A stretch of 64,000 bases of DNA from Pleomorphomonas sp. PLEO. Lineage in GTDB: Bacteria; Pseudomonadota; Alphaproteobacteria; Rhizobiales; Pleomorphomonadaceae. Positions within the stretch are counted from its first letter, which is position 1; the number at the start of each line of letters is the position of its first letter. Of this stretch, positions 1 to 9,179 are shown one piece after another. The notes beneath the pieces were generated by a model. It did no database searches. It was not told the origin of the DNA and saw only the letters and a list, made by a program, of their open reading frames with translations. Made by a program: the position numbers and the translations under genes. Location: assembly GCF_041320595.1 (NCBI RefSeq), contig NZ_CP166625.1, forward strand, positions 4,276,001 to 4,340,000. Direction: 5' to 3'.

Positions 1-339
1 CCGCTCGAAGCAGCCTGTGCCTATCTGATCGCCGGGCCGATGCCCCAGGGCGTACTCTGGACGCTGGCGGTCTCCGACCGAAACGGCCACCTCCCCGACA
101 ATCCGGCCCGCCGCTTCGGCTTCACCTCACTTGATGCCATGACTTTCGGAGCGGAGCGGCAAATCCGCATCTCGATCGGGCGTGATGTTCGGCCTGGCGA
201 CTTTGTCGCAACCACCGGACTTTCCAATCTCCGCCTGACGCTGCGTCTTTATTCCCCCACTCTTGCGACCCGTGCGCCGGGGGCCGAACAACTTCCAACG
301 GTGACCTCTCTCGGCTGCGAAGGAGGAGCAGCGTCATGA
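1..339 (+). CDS. DUF1214 domain protein (5' end missing)
   Basis: The reading frame is open from the first base, so the start lies outside the window and only about 112 C-terminal residues are seen. The visible part resembles DUF1214 proteins of Rhizobiales: a beta-rich stretch with WTLAVSDRNG, a region around FGFTSLDAM, and a conserved tail with LRLYSP. The family has no established biochemical role. Its stop codon overlaps the start of the next gene (ATGA), which indicates translational coupling with the DUF1254 protein. That pairing is common in alphaproteobacteria. Family assignment is from recognition of the pattern, not from a search. Confidence 0.7.
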   Translation, partial: PLEAACAYLIAGPMPQGVLWTLAVSDRNGHLPDNPARRFGFTSLDAMTFGAERQIRISIGRDVRPGDFVATTGLSNLRLTLRLYSPTLATRAPGAEQLPTVTSLGCEGGAAS

Positions 340-872
340 TCGACACTGGCCTCCGCTGGTTTGCCGCCATGTTCTGCATCGCCGGGCTCACACACATTGG
401 CGCGGTGCTCCTCGCCCCCAGCCATTCACGCGACCTTGCGTTTACCGGTGTCGATTTCAGCAAGATGGATGGCAAGCTGTCACGCGTCGGCGACAGCAAC
501 ACAGCCGCCGACCTGGACCCCGCCTTTGTCAACGCTGTTTGCCGCTTCGATGACGACACAGGTCCGATGCGGCTCAGCGGCGCGATGCCGCCTATTTACT
601 GGTCGATCGCGGCGATGGCCGACGATGGGCGGATTCTTTCGACCCTGTCCCGGGAAGACCTGCGTGGAAGCGACATCGATCTTCTCGTCGGTCGCACCGC
701 CGCCCTTGATACCGCCCGTCAGGCGGCGGGCATCGATTCGATCCAGACCATGTCGTTGCCCGTCGATACCGGCTTCGTTCTGGTCCGCCTGTTCGCCGGC
801 GACATCGAAGACCGCAATCGCGCCGAAGAGGCCGTTGATGGGCTCACATGCCGGCCGGCTCTCCCCGACTGA
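336..872 (+). CDS. DUF1254 family membrane-anchored protein
   Basis: A 178-residue protein with one N-terminal hydrophobic segment (about residues 6-26, RWFAAMFCIAGLTHIGAVLL), which probably anchors it in the inner membrane with the rest in the periplasm. The soluble part contains CRFDDDTGPMRLSG and PPIYWSIAAM, typical of the small Rhizobiales DUF1254 proteins that follow a DUF1214 gene. The start overlaps the previous stop by four bases, and GGAGGAGCAG lies just upstream as a ribosome binding site. Function is unknown. The tight coupling suggests that the two proteins act together in the envelope. Confidence 0.7.
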   Translation: MIDTGLRWFAAMFCIAGLTHIGAVLLAPSHSRDLAFTGVDFSKMDGKLSRVGDSNTAADLDPAFVNAVCRFDDDTGPMRLSGAMPPIYWSIAAMADDGRILSTLSREDLRGSDIDLLVGRTAALDTARQAAGIDSIQTMSLPVDTGFVLVRLFAGDIEDRNRAEEAVDGLTCRPALPD

Positions 873-879
873 CCGCGAG

Positions 880-1755
880 CTATTTCTGCGGCACCGGCTC
901 GTCGAAGGGGTCGGGGGCGGTCATCAGACGGGAGTGGCGTTCCGGCCCGCGTGGCATTGCGGTGCGGATCGACGGCGCACCAAAGCATTTTGACGAGACG
1001 AGCGTGTCGTAGGCGCGGTTGGCGGCTGGCAGCTGACCAGAGGGTGCCTCGACCTCGAAATGATCAATAGCGTAGCGATAGGAAGCTGCCCTATTCCCCA
1101 AAGCCTGCCAAACCCAGGCAATAGTCTCCTCGTTTTCCCATACCCTCGCCTCTGCCCCCTCGTGGAGCCCCGCCTCGACGAGACGCTGGCGCCTAAGCGC
1201 ACCGAGCCGCTCGACATCGTCGCGCCGCACACGCGCGGCAACTGCGCAGAATGGCGGGATCAGTGCGGTATCGGCACCGGCATCGTCAATGACTCGAGCC
1301 CACAGCGTTTCCGTGGAGATACGACCATCCGACAAGAGATAGGCATGATAGCGGCTACGATCGTAGGCAGGGGCGATTAGCGGCAAGGCTATCTGAGGGA
1401 ACATGGCGGCTGTCTCAGGCGACATGGCCTGGCCACCTTTCAGGACCGGCAGGATGCGCGTCCTCTCGCCTTCGACCAGCGTATCGAGCCACCAGTCGCG
1501 AACATGCGGCGCGCGAACGAAGGCCCAGGCCCGATTTCGCAGCTCGATCTCGTCGTCAGTCAGAGGAAAGGCGGAAACCGGCTCCTTGCGCGCCTGCGAT
1601 GCCACCAGATCGCCTGCCGTCGGCAATAGCGTATCGTGCAGCAAGGAGGGTTCGGCTCGCCCGAAATCACCGGTCGGACGGCCGCAGGCGGTTACCGTGA
1701 TCACAACCAGAGCCAGCAATCCACCAGCTCTCCAGTCACATAAACACGCCGCCAC
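880..1755 (-). CDS. putative lipoprotein of unknown function
   Basis: I place the start at a GTG (1753-1755) because GGAG sits six bases upstream and translation from it gives a lipoprotein signal: a hydrophobic run GGLLALVVITV followed by the lipobox VTAC with Cys24. The frame stays open 62 codons further upstream, but that part is Arg-rich and looks untranslated. The mature part (about 268 residues) has acidic and Trp-rich stretches and a region around YRYAIDHFEVEA near the end. I recognise no domain. Product and role are unknown; outer-membrane or periplasmic anchoring is inferred from the lipobox. It converges on the DUF1254 gene with only seven bases between the stops. Confidence 0.6.
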   Translation of the reverse strand: MAACLCDWRAGGLLALVVITVTACGRPTGDFGRAEPSLLHDTLLPTAGDLVASQARKEPVSAFPLTDDEIELRNRAWAFVRAPHVRDWWLDTLVEGERTRILPVLKGGQAMSPETAAMFPQIALPLIAPAYDRSRYHAYLLSDGRISTETLWARVIDDAGADTALIPPFCAVAARVRRDDVERLGALRRQRLVEAGLHEGAEARVWENEETIAWVWQALGNRAASYRYAIDHFEVEAPSGQLPAANRAYDTLVSSKCFGAPSIRTAMPRGPERHSRLMTAPDPFDEPVPQK

Positions 1756-2239
1756 AATGCTTCTCCGGTCACTCCGAGAAGACTCTCCCGGATTCGGGAG
1801 TCTGACGCAAGCCCGACGATGGCGACGGAGATAGCTTGCTTCAGGCAGACACCGGTCTGCGCGATACTCCACGCGGCTTACGAACCGCCCGCGTTTTTGG
1901 AGATTTTGGCGACGTTCCCGGATCCTCATCTTTGCCGGCACGGGTCGGTAAAACGGTCACCTCGCAAAAACCGGTCATCGGTTTTCGACGTGCACGAAGC
2001 ATTGGCAGACCGAAAGCTATCACCTTACCCACGGCACTCTCCAAGGCCGAACCGGCTCATGGGGACTAACGTGCCAGGACGATTATCGTCCTCAAGCACT
2101 TTCGCCTCGCATAACCATCTTTCGGACGCCAGAGTTAACAAATGGTTTACGATTTGAGCGGCATTGTCACGATGTTCGACGAGCGACTGTTATTGCCAAG
2201 GTCGGTCGGCGAAATCCTCATGTTCGGGATAGCTTTGAA
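1756..2239. other. divergent intergenic region
   Basis: No gene is supported here. The stretch lies between the start of a minus-strand lipoprotein gene and the plus-strand DUF2336 gene, so it should hold two promoters. Visible structure includes a small perfect inverted repeat, AAAACCG-5 nt-CGGTTTT, at 1967-1985. A related partial copy, AAAACGGTCA, lies about 20 bases upstream. There is also a CtrA-like motif at 2135-2150, listed separately. Confidence 0.5.
2135..2150 (+). promoter_or_regulatory. possible CtrA-type binding site
   Basis: The sequence is TTAA, seven bases, then TTTAC. The CtrA consensus in alphaproteobacteria is TTAA-N7-TTAAC, so this matches with one mismatch. It lies about 90 bp upstream of the DUF2336 start. 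A single imperfect site is weak evidence. Confidence 0.25.
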
Positions 2240-3373
2240 ATGGCGTCGCCCCCCTTTTCAAGCGGCATTTTCGGCCTCGTCAAAGGCTCTGACGGCGCAC
2301 GATCCCGTTCCCTTCTCAAAGATGCAACCGAACTTTACGTGTCGGAACCCGCTCATACGCGCTCCGAAATCGCCATGTATGAAGAGCTCGCGGCCCAGTT
2401 GCTCAAGGTGACGGCGCTCCAGGATCGCATTCGGATTGCCACGCTGCTCGCCGATTACAGCGAAGTGCCGTCGTCGGTTATGCGGGCGTTGCTCCACGAT
2501 ATATTTCCCGTTTCATCGGTGATGCTGGAAAAATCGAAAAGCATATCCGAGGGACAGTTACTGGCGCTGACAGCGACCGCCTCGCCTAGTCATCTCGAAA
2601 TGATCGCCGCTCGAAAGAACCTCCAACCCGCCGTCGTGGACGCTCTGCTCGAACGCATACGCGCCGATGGCCTGCCGGCGCTCGCCGGTAACATGAGCAT
2701 CAAACTTCCAGCCAATGCTCTGCGGTATATGATCGAAAGCGCGCGCGGCAATCCGCGGCTGGCCAGACTTCTCGCTGCACGCATGGATGACGTGCAGGAC
2801 ACGGACCTTATCGATTTGTTCCTCGACCTCGACGGTCGCGGCCGCCGCCGCGTCATACAGGCGCTGGAAATCGCCGCTCTCCGAGAGTTCGCCGCTCGTC
2901 GGCCTCTGCCGCGCGTACCGATGCCCGACCCGGACAAAGTGGCGACGCTTGCTCGTGCCTGTCTGCAGCGCAACACCGAGGCCATGTCGCGTATCCTGTC
3001 TGATCTCACTGGTCTGGACGCTGCTTTCCTGGTGCGATTGCTCGCCGATTCAGGCGGCGAACCGCTGTCGATCTGCCTGAAGGCAGCCGGCATTGACACC
3101 GGGATCGCCACACGGGTCATTCTTTTCTCTGGTGTCGAAGACACGCGCAACTACTTCGACGTCAAACGCCTCGTCGACCTCTATGAGATGGTGTCGCTTC
3201 GTTCCGCGCTGCTCTTGGTTGACCGTTGGCGCGGTGCCGCCCTCACGACAAAGCACACCCCCGTTCACGTGCCGCAAAGTCAAACGGGCACACCTGTTCG
3301 CGCGGCGACAGCCGGGACCGGCCAGAGCGAGAGGCCGGTGGAAATGCCCCAGGTCAAGCGCGATCGAGCCTGA
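2240..3373 (+). CDS. DUF2336 domain protein
   Basis: A 377-residue soluble protein, almost entirely helical, with repeats such as LLARMDDVQDTDLIDLFLDL and a C-terminal part containing GVEDTRNYFDVKRLVDLYE. This matches alphaproteobacterial DUF2336 proteins, whose function is unknown. No signal peptide or membrane segment is seen. The last 50 residues are low-complexity and Thr/Gln/Pro-rich. The ATG is preceded by GGGATAG at an acceptable distance. A CtrA-like site lies upstream, so cell-cycle control is possible but unproven. Confidence 0.7.
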   Translation: MASPPFSSGIFGLVKGSDGARSRSLLKDATELYVSEPAHTRSEIAMYEELAAQLLKVTALQDRIRIATLLADYSEVPSSVMRALLHDIFPVSSVMLEKSKSISEGQLLALTATASPSHLEMIAARKNLQPAVVDALLERIRADGLPALAGNMSIKLPANALRYMIESARGNPRLARLLAARMDDVQDTDLIDLFLDLDGRGRRRVIQALEIAALREFAARRPLPRVPMPDPDKVATLARACLQRNTEAMSRILSDLTGLDAAFLVRLLADSGGEPLSICLKAAGIDTGIATRVILFSGVEDTRNYFDVKRLVDLYEMVSLRSALLLVDRWRGAALTTKHTPVHVPQSQTGTPVRAATAGTGQSERPVEMPQVKRDRA

Positions 3374-3844
3374 AGGACAAGTATTCATAGAGCCGCATAT
3401 TCGGCTTCATGATTGCTGCATGCCCCTCGTTTTTTGACAGATCTTGCGCTTTTCTGATCGCACCGGACTATTTGCACGGTGACGCCTCGGGAAAAACGTG
3501 ACGATTCGCTCGCCTCGACGTGTCGGTTAACTATCCCAAACACGAGTTTGCGCGTCGCTCCAGCGACACCCCATCAAGGCACAGGCAACTTTAGTGTGCA
3601 GTAAGCGTCTTGCGGGAGTTTTCCTAGCATTCGCTGTTGGGAAAAGCGGTTTTCATCGTATTGGCGCCGCCCTTGTCTAAGTTCCACTTGTTTTCATTTT
3701 TGAAGCGCTGTAATGAGGTGTCCGATAGCAGATCATGGGTTTGTTGCGGTTTTGCAGGTAGAATTCGTTGAAAAGTTTTCGCCTGGCGGAGAAGTTAACG
3801 AGACGCAACAGAAATATCCAAATTCAAGCAGGACAGGTACCAAG
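3374..3844. other. intergenic region upstream of mucR
   Basis: No gene is supported. The region contains AT-rich tracts near 3640-3710. MucR proteins are known to bind AT-rich sites with T-A steps and to repress their own genes, so autoregulatory sites may lie here. The open frame extends upstream to 3713, but that part has no ribosome binding site or family similarity. Confidence 0.45.
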
Positions 3845-4264
3845 ATGAGCGAGATGGAAGACGACCTGACGATAATCGACCTTGCCGCGCATATCGTCGC
3901 CGCTTACGTCGGAAATAATTCCGTTCCGGCCGCGGAACTGCCGAACCTAATCTTCGACGTTGTGGGCGCTCTTAACCGCGTGCAGGGTGGTGCTCCGCAG
4001 GAAGTCGAAGCTGAGCCGGTTCGCCCGGCCGTCCCGGTCAAGAAGTCGGTCACCAACGACTATATCATCTGCCTTGAGGACGGAAAGAAGTTCAAGTCGC
4101 TCAAGCGGCACCTGCGCACTCACTACAACATGTCGCCGGAAGAATACCGCGAGAAGTGGAGCCTGCCGGCTGACTACCCGATGGTCGCTCCCAACTACGC
4201 TGCGGCCCGTTCGGACCTCGCCAAGAAGATGGGACTTGGTCAGCAGCGTCGCCGCACCCGCTGA
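3845..4264 (+). CDS. mucR: Ros/MucR family transcriptional regulator
   Basis: A 139-residue protein, the usual MucR length. The N-terminal half (residues 1-60) forms the oligomerisation region. The C-terminal half carries the Ros/MucR zinc-finger-like DNA-binding domain: [19 protein letters not shown], then [15 protein letters not shown] and [10 protein letters not shown]. The finger has Cys-x2-Asp where Ros of Agrobacterium has Cys-x2-Cys; this variant is common in MucR and some homologues fold without zinc. MucR proteins act as global repressors and nucleoid-type proteins of exopolysaccharide, motility and virulence genes in rhizobia and brucellae. I chose the ATG at 3845 because it gives the standard family N-terminus. 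A clear terminator follows. Confidence 0.88.
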   Translation: MSEMEDDLTIIDLAAHIVAAYVGNNSVPAAELPNLIFDVVGALNRVQGGAPQEVEAEPVRPAVPVKKSVTNDYIICLEDGKKFKSLKRHLRTHYNMSPEEYREKWSLPADYPMVAPNYAAARSDLAKKMGLGQQRRRTR

Positions 4265-4290
4265 TCGGTTTTGCCTGACGAATGATGACA

Positions 4291-4323
4291 AGCCCGGCCA
4301 TATGGTCGGGCTTTTCTTTTTCC
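4291..4323 (+). terminator. rho-independent terminator after mucR
   Basis: The stem AGCCCGGCC / GGTCGGGCT with a short ATAT-type loop is followed by TTTTCTTTTT. It lies 27 bases after the mucR stop and upstream of the convergent sufE gene. Confidence 0.85.
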
Positions 4324-4406
4324 CTCGCCTTGACACCACTGACGATGGCCTGCCGCTAAATCGTTGTCTGGGCAGCCCGTCGACATTCCGGCTCTGGCGT
4401 GGCGTC

Positions 4407-4829
4407 TTAGACCTTGGCTTCCTGGGCAATCTTGCGTAACCGCTCCACCATGGACCTCAGTCCATTGGAGCGTTGGGGCGTCAGGTGTTCGCGAAGGTTC
4501 AATTCATTGAAGATCGCTTCGGGATCGATTGATAGCACCTCAGAGACGTGCTTGCCCGAGTAGGTGGCATGGAGGATGGCAATCAGCCCCTTGACGATCA
4601 GGGCGTCGGAATCGCCGACAAAGGTCAGCACCGGATCAACCTTGTCGTCGGCAAGATGAGGCTTGAGCCAAACCTGGCTGACGCAGCCGCGCACTTTGTT
4701 ATCGTCGCTATGATCGCCCTCGGCGAGCGGCTCCAGCTCCTTGCCGAGTTCGATGACGTAGCGGTAGCGATCTTCCCAATCGTCGAGAAGCGAGAAGTTT
4801 TCCCGGATTTCCTCGAGGGTCGTCGCCAC
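4407..4829 (-). CDS. sufE: SufE family cysteine desulfuration protein
   Basis: A 140-residue protein, full length for SufE. SufE accepts persulfide sulfur from the cysteine desulfurase SufS and passes it to the SUF scaffold for Fe-S cluster assembly in the cytoplasm. The acceptor is Cys49 in the motif KVRGCVSQVW. The downstream helix containing GLIAILHATYSGK is also typical. No other suf genes lie nearby, as is often the case for stand-alone SufE in Rhizobiales. It converges on mucR. Confidence 0.92.
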   Translation of the reverse strand: MATTLEEIRENFSLLDDWEDRYRYVIELGKELEPLAEGDHSDDNKVRGCVSQVWLKPHLADDKVDPVLTFVGDSDALIVKGLIAILHATYSGKHVSEVLSIDPEAIFNELNLREHLTPQRSNGLRSMVERLRKIAQEAKV

Positions 4830-4985
4830 GTTCCGTCTCCATGTCTGTCGCGCCGCCTCGGTATAGACCGCTGGCGGTGGTAAAGAAAGAGACCGCCGGA
4901 CCAGGGGTCACGGCGGTCGAGTTCCCAGCGAACGTGGTCGCCGGGCAGGGAAATAATGGCGGCGGGCGGAAGGCCGACAGGCGAA

Positions 4986-5363
4986 TCAAATACCCTGCGG
5001 CGCCTTGCCCGGGCCGCGCCAAGCGGGGGCGAGATCGTTAGAAGTCAGCGTCCCGTGATTGACGCTCGATGTACTGGCCTTGTCAGCGAGCGAACGATCG
5101 ATGAAGTCGTAGACCATGCGGGCGCCAGTCTGGGCCTTCAGTAGGAAGGTCGTGGCGACCCGCCCACCAATCTCGCAGGCGGTGGGGTTGCGGCCACAAA
5201 AGCCGCTCATATCCGAGAAGGTCGCCTGGGCGGCGGTTGCCGCTTCGAGCGCGCCGATGGGCTGTACCCTGGCCGTCTGAGCCTGCTGCTCAGCCGTGTG
5301 ATCAACGGGGATCAGGAATATGACGACGGACAACCAGAATGCCGTCCTGAGAAGAAACATCAT
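4986..5363 (-). CDS. DUF5330 domain protein
   Basis: A 125-residue protein with an N-terminal hydrophobic segment (FLLRTAFWLSVVIFLIPV), probably a signal anchor or signal peptide. The central motif TFSDMSGFCGRNPTACEIGG, with two cysteines, marks the Rhizobiales DUF5330 family. A periplasmic disulfide between the two Cys is plausible. AGGGAAG precedes the start. The function is unknown. It is divergent from the histidine kinase gene. Confidence 0.7.
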   Translation of the reverse strand: MMFLLRTAFWLSVVIFLIPVDHTAEQQAQTARVQPIGALEAATAAQATFSDMSGFCGRNPTACEIGGRVATTFLLKAQTGARMVYDFIDRSLADKASTSSVNHGTLTSNDLAPAWRGPGKAPQGI

Positions 5364-5804
5364 GTTGCACTTCCCTGTTGTTCATCGCCCTTTGCGGGGC
5401 GTTCGGATCTTTCGCGGCTGAAACCGTCGCTGTCCGTTTCATGTTCCCCGATCTAGCAGGGACGTTTTAGGATCAAATTAGACCGATCATTCAAATCACA
5501 CAGAAATTCGACGAAAATTTGAGTCCAATTTTATCAATCGACCCCGCCTGCGACGAACCAACACGAAATCATGAGGTTTATCGCGAGTTTCCGGTTGTCG
5601 GCATAGGCTGTTCACCCACGCTTAACCGTGAATTCGATCTTTTCGACCAAATCCCTTTTTGAGGGCGTCTCACCCCCTCGCGTCGTGCCCCCCATCAACA
5701 TTCCATAAAGGCGCACGTGGCACCGTGGTTTCAGAAAAGACAAATGACCCGTACCCGAATCCTACCCGCCGACAACGGGGAGTCTTCGGAAATTCAGGGT
5801 CGGC
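5364..5804. other. divergent intergenic region before the kinase gene
   Basis: No gene is supported. A clearly AT-rich stretch at about 5465-5545 probably holds promoters for DUF5330 (minus) and the kinase (plus). I find no strong palindrome or RNA fold. Confidence 0.45.
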
Positions 5805-7655
5805 ATGCCGGCGGCGACCTCGGGATTGTTCCCGCTAGGGTTGCCGAGCCGCCTGCGATGGGGATGCGTGTTGCGTAACCGAGAGATCAGAGCCGCACTG
5901 GAGCGCTCGTTCGATCACCTTGTACATAGCTCGGTGGTTGACGACCCGGTTGAGGTCAACAGGCATAGGGGTTTCATCGCCTCGCATCTTATCAGCGGCT
6001 TTTCCGCATTCGGCCTGATTCCGCCAGCGCTCGCCATCGATGCGTCATCAGCGGGGTTCACGGCGACCACTCTGTCGATCCTCGGGCTGGAAATCCTCGT
6101 CGCCCTGTTCGTTTCCCGCACGGGCCGCCTGGCTCTGGGATTCCTCATGTCCGCGGCCATCCTGACCATGGTTGCCGTCTGGGTTGCCCTTCATACCGGC
6201 GGCCTTGGTTCGTTCGCGGTCGTCTGGTTTGCCATAGCCCCCGTCGAGGCCGCGTTGTCCGGACGCCGCTCGACCGTAACCGGTGCCGCGTTGATCAGTG
6301 GGGCAGGCTTCTTGCTGATCGCCATCCTTACCGCCACCGGTGGGGCAGGACATAGTTTTGCCTTTGCCGGCAATAGCACGAACATGAACTTTCTCGCCTG
6401 TGTGGTCGCTCTCGGCTACGCCTTGGGTGTAGCCATCACAATCGAGCGGCGGGAGCGTGCCACATCGCTGTCCATCGCCCGCCAGGAGCAGCGCTACCGC
6501 CTGCTCGCCGAGGCGATGAGCGACCTCGTGACGTGCCATAATCCCTCGGGCGACGTTACGTTCGCCTCCCCCGCTGCCATGCGCCTCATGTCGGTGCGAC
6601 CGGCTGACCTTATGGCCGAGGGCCTGTTTCGCCGGGTCCACATCGGTGATCGCCCAGCCTATCTGTCCGCCGTCTCCGTGGCGCTGCACCAGGGCGCCGC
6701 GCGCGTCGAGTATCGCCTGCGCTGTGGCGATGAACAGGACACCGACGGCTGGATCTGGGTCGAGTCACACATGCGTCATCTTGCAGACGAGCAAGGCGAC
6801 GATGCTGTGGTGACTGTCACGCGCGACATTTCCGAGCGTAAGCTGCACGAAGTGGAGCTTGAGCACCTGCGTGCGGATTCGGAAGCAGCCAATCTCGCCA
6901 AGACCCGCTTCCTGGCCAACATGAGTCACGAACTCCGGACGCCGCTCAACGCGATCATCGGCTTCTCCGACATGCTCAACCAGGAGCTGTTCGGCAAGTT
7001 CGAATTCGATCGGCAGCGGGAATATTCCGGTCTCATCAAAGAATCCGGCGAACATCTTCTGCAGGTGGTCAACGATATTCTCGATCTCTCGAAGATCGAA
7101 TGCGGCTCCTTCGACGTCAATCCGGAGGCTTTTCGTGTCGGTCCGCTGGTTGACCGCTGCCGCCAGATGATGGCCCCGCAGGCGGAAAAAGCTGGCCTTA
7201 CACTGGCGTGCGATATCGAGCCAAACCTGCCGGAACTGGTCGCCGATCCGCGAGCCTGTCGTCAGATCGTTCTCAATCTTCTGTCCAATGCGGTGAAGTT
7301 CTCGAACCAGGGTGGCCTTGTGGTTTGCTCGGTCCGCCGCCAGGGACGTCGCATGGCCATCGCGGTTCGCGACAATGGCATAGGCATCGCAGAAACGGAC
7401 CTCGGCCGCGTCGGTAGTCCCTTCTTCCAGGCCGAAACCGGTTACGACCGCAAGCAGGCCGGAACTGGCCTTGGACTGTCAGTTGTAAAGGGGCTCGTGG
7501 CGCTGCATGGCGGCCAGGTGATGATCGATTCCGACCTTGGCAAAGGCACCACCGTCACGGTTCTGCTGCCGATGCAGCCGTCACGCGATGGCGTTGAACC
7601 ACTTTCCCGCGTTCTGGATGTTGATCAGATCCAGCGCGTGGCGCGGAGGGCCTAA
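5805..7655 (+). CDS. membrane PAS sensor histidine kinase, DivJ/PleC-like
   Basis: Residues about 50-210 form a multi-pass membrane domain (roughly six segments). Residues about 228-345 form a PAS domain (RYRLLAEAMSDLVTCHNPSG, followed by a PAC region with VTVTRDISERK). The HisKA dimerisation domain carries phospho-acceptor His375 in FLANMSHELRTPLNAIIGF. The ATPase domain shows NLLSNAVKFS, DNGIGI and GTGLGLSVVKGL. The HisKA sequence is of the DivJ/PleC/PdhS type, which controls the DivK-CtrA cell-cycle pathway in alphaproteobacteria. The domain layout fits DivJ, but identity is not proven. The start is uncertain: a GTG at 5868 would remove 21 residues. The next gene begins three bases after the stop, so they form an operon. 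Confidence 0.8.
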   Translation: MPAATSGLFPLGLPSRLRWGCVLRNREIRAALERSFDHLVHSSVVDDPVEVNRHRGFIASHLISGFSAFGLIPPALAIDASSAGFTATTLSILGLEILVALFVSRTGRLALGFLMSAAILTMVAVWVALHTGGLGSFAVVWFAIAPVEAALSGRRSTVTGAALISGAGFLLIAILTATGGAGHSFAFAGNSTNMNFLACVVALGYALGVAITIERRERATSLSIARQEQRYRLLAEAMSDLVTCHNPSGDVTFASPAAMRLMSVRPADLMAEGLFRRVHIGDRPAYLSAVSVALHQGAARVEYRLRCGDEQDTDGWIWVESHMRHLADEQGDDAVVTVTRDISERKLHEVELEHLRADSEAANLAKTRFLANMSHELRTPLNAIIGFSDMLNQELFGKFEFDRQREYSGLIKESGEHLLQVVNDILDLSKIECGSFDVNPEAFRVGPLVDRCRQMMAPQAEKAGLTLACDIEPNLPELVADPRACRQIVLNLLSNAVKFSNQGGLVVCSVRRQGRRMAIAVRDNGIGIAETDLGRVGSPFFQAETGYDRKQAGTGLGLSVVKGLVALHGGQVMIDSDLGKGTTVTVLLPMQPSRDGVEPLSRVLDVDQIQRVARRA

Positions 7656-7658
7656 TAC

Positions 7659-8597
7659 ATGGCAGGACGCAAGACCCAGGACAAAACGGGACTTGTTGCC
7701 CTCCTGTTTCGGGGAGCCGTCGGCAATCCGATGGCCACCGTCGGTGGCCTGATGATAACGGCCATCGCCATTGCCATCATGACCAACGCCCTCGTGCTGC
7801 AGCCCCGCGCCCATCCGGCCCCCCTGTTCGTTGGTACTCGTCCTGCCGCGCCGGCCGATGTCGTGGTCGCGCAGCCACCTGTACTTCGGTCGACCGACGG
7901 CTCCACGGTCGGCGCGACCGACCATAGTCTGATTGCAGACATCCAGCAGGGTCTCAAGGACTTCGGCTACTACAAAGGCGAAGTCGACGGCATCGATGGT
8001 CCGCAAACATCGCAGGCCATCCTCACCTTCGAACGAGCCTTCCGTCTAGCGCCGACGGGCGTACCGTCGAACAATGTCCTTCTGGCCATACGTTCCGTTC
8101 GGACGAAGAGCAGCCTCAACGGGGAAGCCGCCGTTGCAGCCGATCCGGTGACCGTCGCCTCCCTACCGGCGACTTCCGTCGCACCGCTGCCGCCTCCCAA
8201 ACCAGGCGCCGCGGCCGCCGCGCAGCCTGTTCCCACGGAGACGCCGACAGCGGCAGTTTCGAGCGATGGCATTGCCGAACTCATCGCTTCCACGGCGCCG
8301 GTTGGTAAACCCGCCGCCCCGGTTGCGAGTGCTGCGCCAAGCCTTTCCGCTGCGAGCCCGGTGCCGGTGGTGGCGACCTCGAATACGACGTCAGCGGGGA
8401 CCGCCGCCGATCCAAACTTGGCGCGCATTCAACGCTCGCTGTCGCAACAGGGCTTCGGCCCGGTTGCAATGGACGGTTTGATGTCAACCGAGACACGCGA
8501 AGCCATCAAGCGCTTCCAGGCTTATTACAACCTGCCGCAGAGCGGAGCGATCGACGAGGCGTTCGTCGCCCAGCTCGTCAAAGTTGGCGGTCTCTAG
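7659..8597 (+). CDS. membrane-anchored protein with two peptidoglycan-binding domains
   Basis: A 312-residue protein with one transmembrane segment at about residues 22-45 and two PG_binding_1 domains. The first spans about residues 88-145 (IQQGLKDFGYYKGEVDGIDG) and the second about 250-310 (IQRSLSQQGFGPVAMDGLMS). They are joined by a Pro/Ala/Thr-rich linker of about 100 residues. This suggests an inner-membrane protein reaching across the periplasm to the cell wall. It starts three bases after the histidine kinase gene, and the pair may link cell-wall state to the kinase; that is inference. Confidence 0.75.
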   Translation: MAGRKTQDKTGLVALLFRGAVGNPMATVGGLMITAIAIAIMTNALVLQPRAHPAPLFVGTRPAAPADVVVAQPPVLRSTDGSTVGATDHSLIADIQQGLKDFGYYKGEVDGIDGPQTSQAILTFERAFRLAPTGVPSNNVLLAIRSVRTKSSLNGEAAVAADPVTVASLPATSVAPLPPPKPGAAAAAQPVPTETPTAAVSSDGIAELIASTAPVGKPAAPVASAAPSLSAASPVPVVATSNTTSAGTAADPNLARIQRSLSQQGFGPVAMDGLMSTETREAIKRFQAYYNLPQSGAIDEAFVAQLVKVGGL

Positions 8598-8741
8598 GCA
8601 TAAACGCAATTTTTGGATCGAGCACCAACGGCACTGAGTGCTCGCTTGCCAAAAGCAGGATCGATGTCACCAGGCTAGACAGCCCTTGCTCCAGGCGCCG
8701 GACCGTGATTTGAACGGCAGGTTCCGCCTTCGAGCATGGCA

Positions 8742-9095
8742 ATGGCCCGCATCACCTCCGACTTCTTCGTCTCTGCCTATGTTCGCCGGCGCAACGACGC
8801 CGGCTTTTTCACGGCGGTGGTTCGCAGGGGCGCGGCGGAAGCCGGTGCCATTTTCGTCAAGGTGTCCCATCTCGACGGTACCGCCGATCTCTATGGACCG
8901 GCACCGCAAATCTATTTCGACGATATCGACCCGTCCGTGGCCGGTGGCCGCATGTTCGAAACACTGCTCGCAGGCGCGTTGGAATCGGAGATCGACGCGC
9001 GCTTGCAATCCGAACGACGATTCGACAGCGACTGCTGGATCGTCGAAACCGAGGACCGGCAAGGTACGTCGGATCTCGATATTGTCGGAACCTGA
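8742..9095 (+). CDS. DUF1491 family protein
   Basis: A 117-residue soluble protein. The N-terminus MARITSDFFVSAYVRR matches the usual DUF1491 opening (MARLKSEIWVSAYLRR-like), so I prefer the ATG at 8742 to the one at 8736. Other family features are the GAIFVKV strand, the DLYGPAPQ turn and a C-terminal DCWIVETEDR. The family is widespread in alphaproteobacteria and has no known function. Confidence 0.75.
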   Translation: MARITSDFFVSAYVRRRNDAGFFTAVVRRGAAEAGAIFVKVSHLDGTADLYGPAPQIYFDDIDPSVAGGRMFETLLAGALESEIDARLQSERRFDSDCWIVETEDRQGTSDLDIVGT

Positions 9096-9179
9096 TCGCT
9101 TGACGGCGTGTTTGACTGTTGCCCCGCCGCCATCTTTGGGGATATCCCTCCAGCCGTTTTTGCAGTTTTCGGAGCGTCC

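Noticed and set aside
3713-3844. N-terminal extension of MucR by 44 codons.
   Set aside because: MucR proteins are about 140 residues and begin at the ATG at 3845. The upstream part has no ribosome binding site or similarity.
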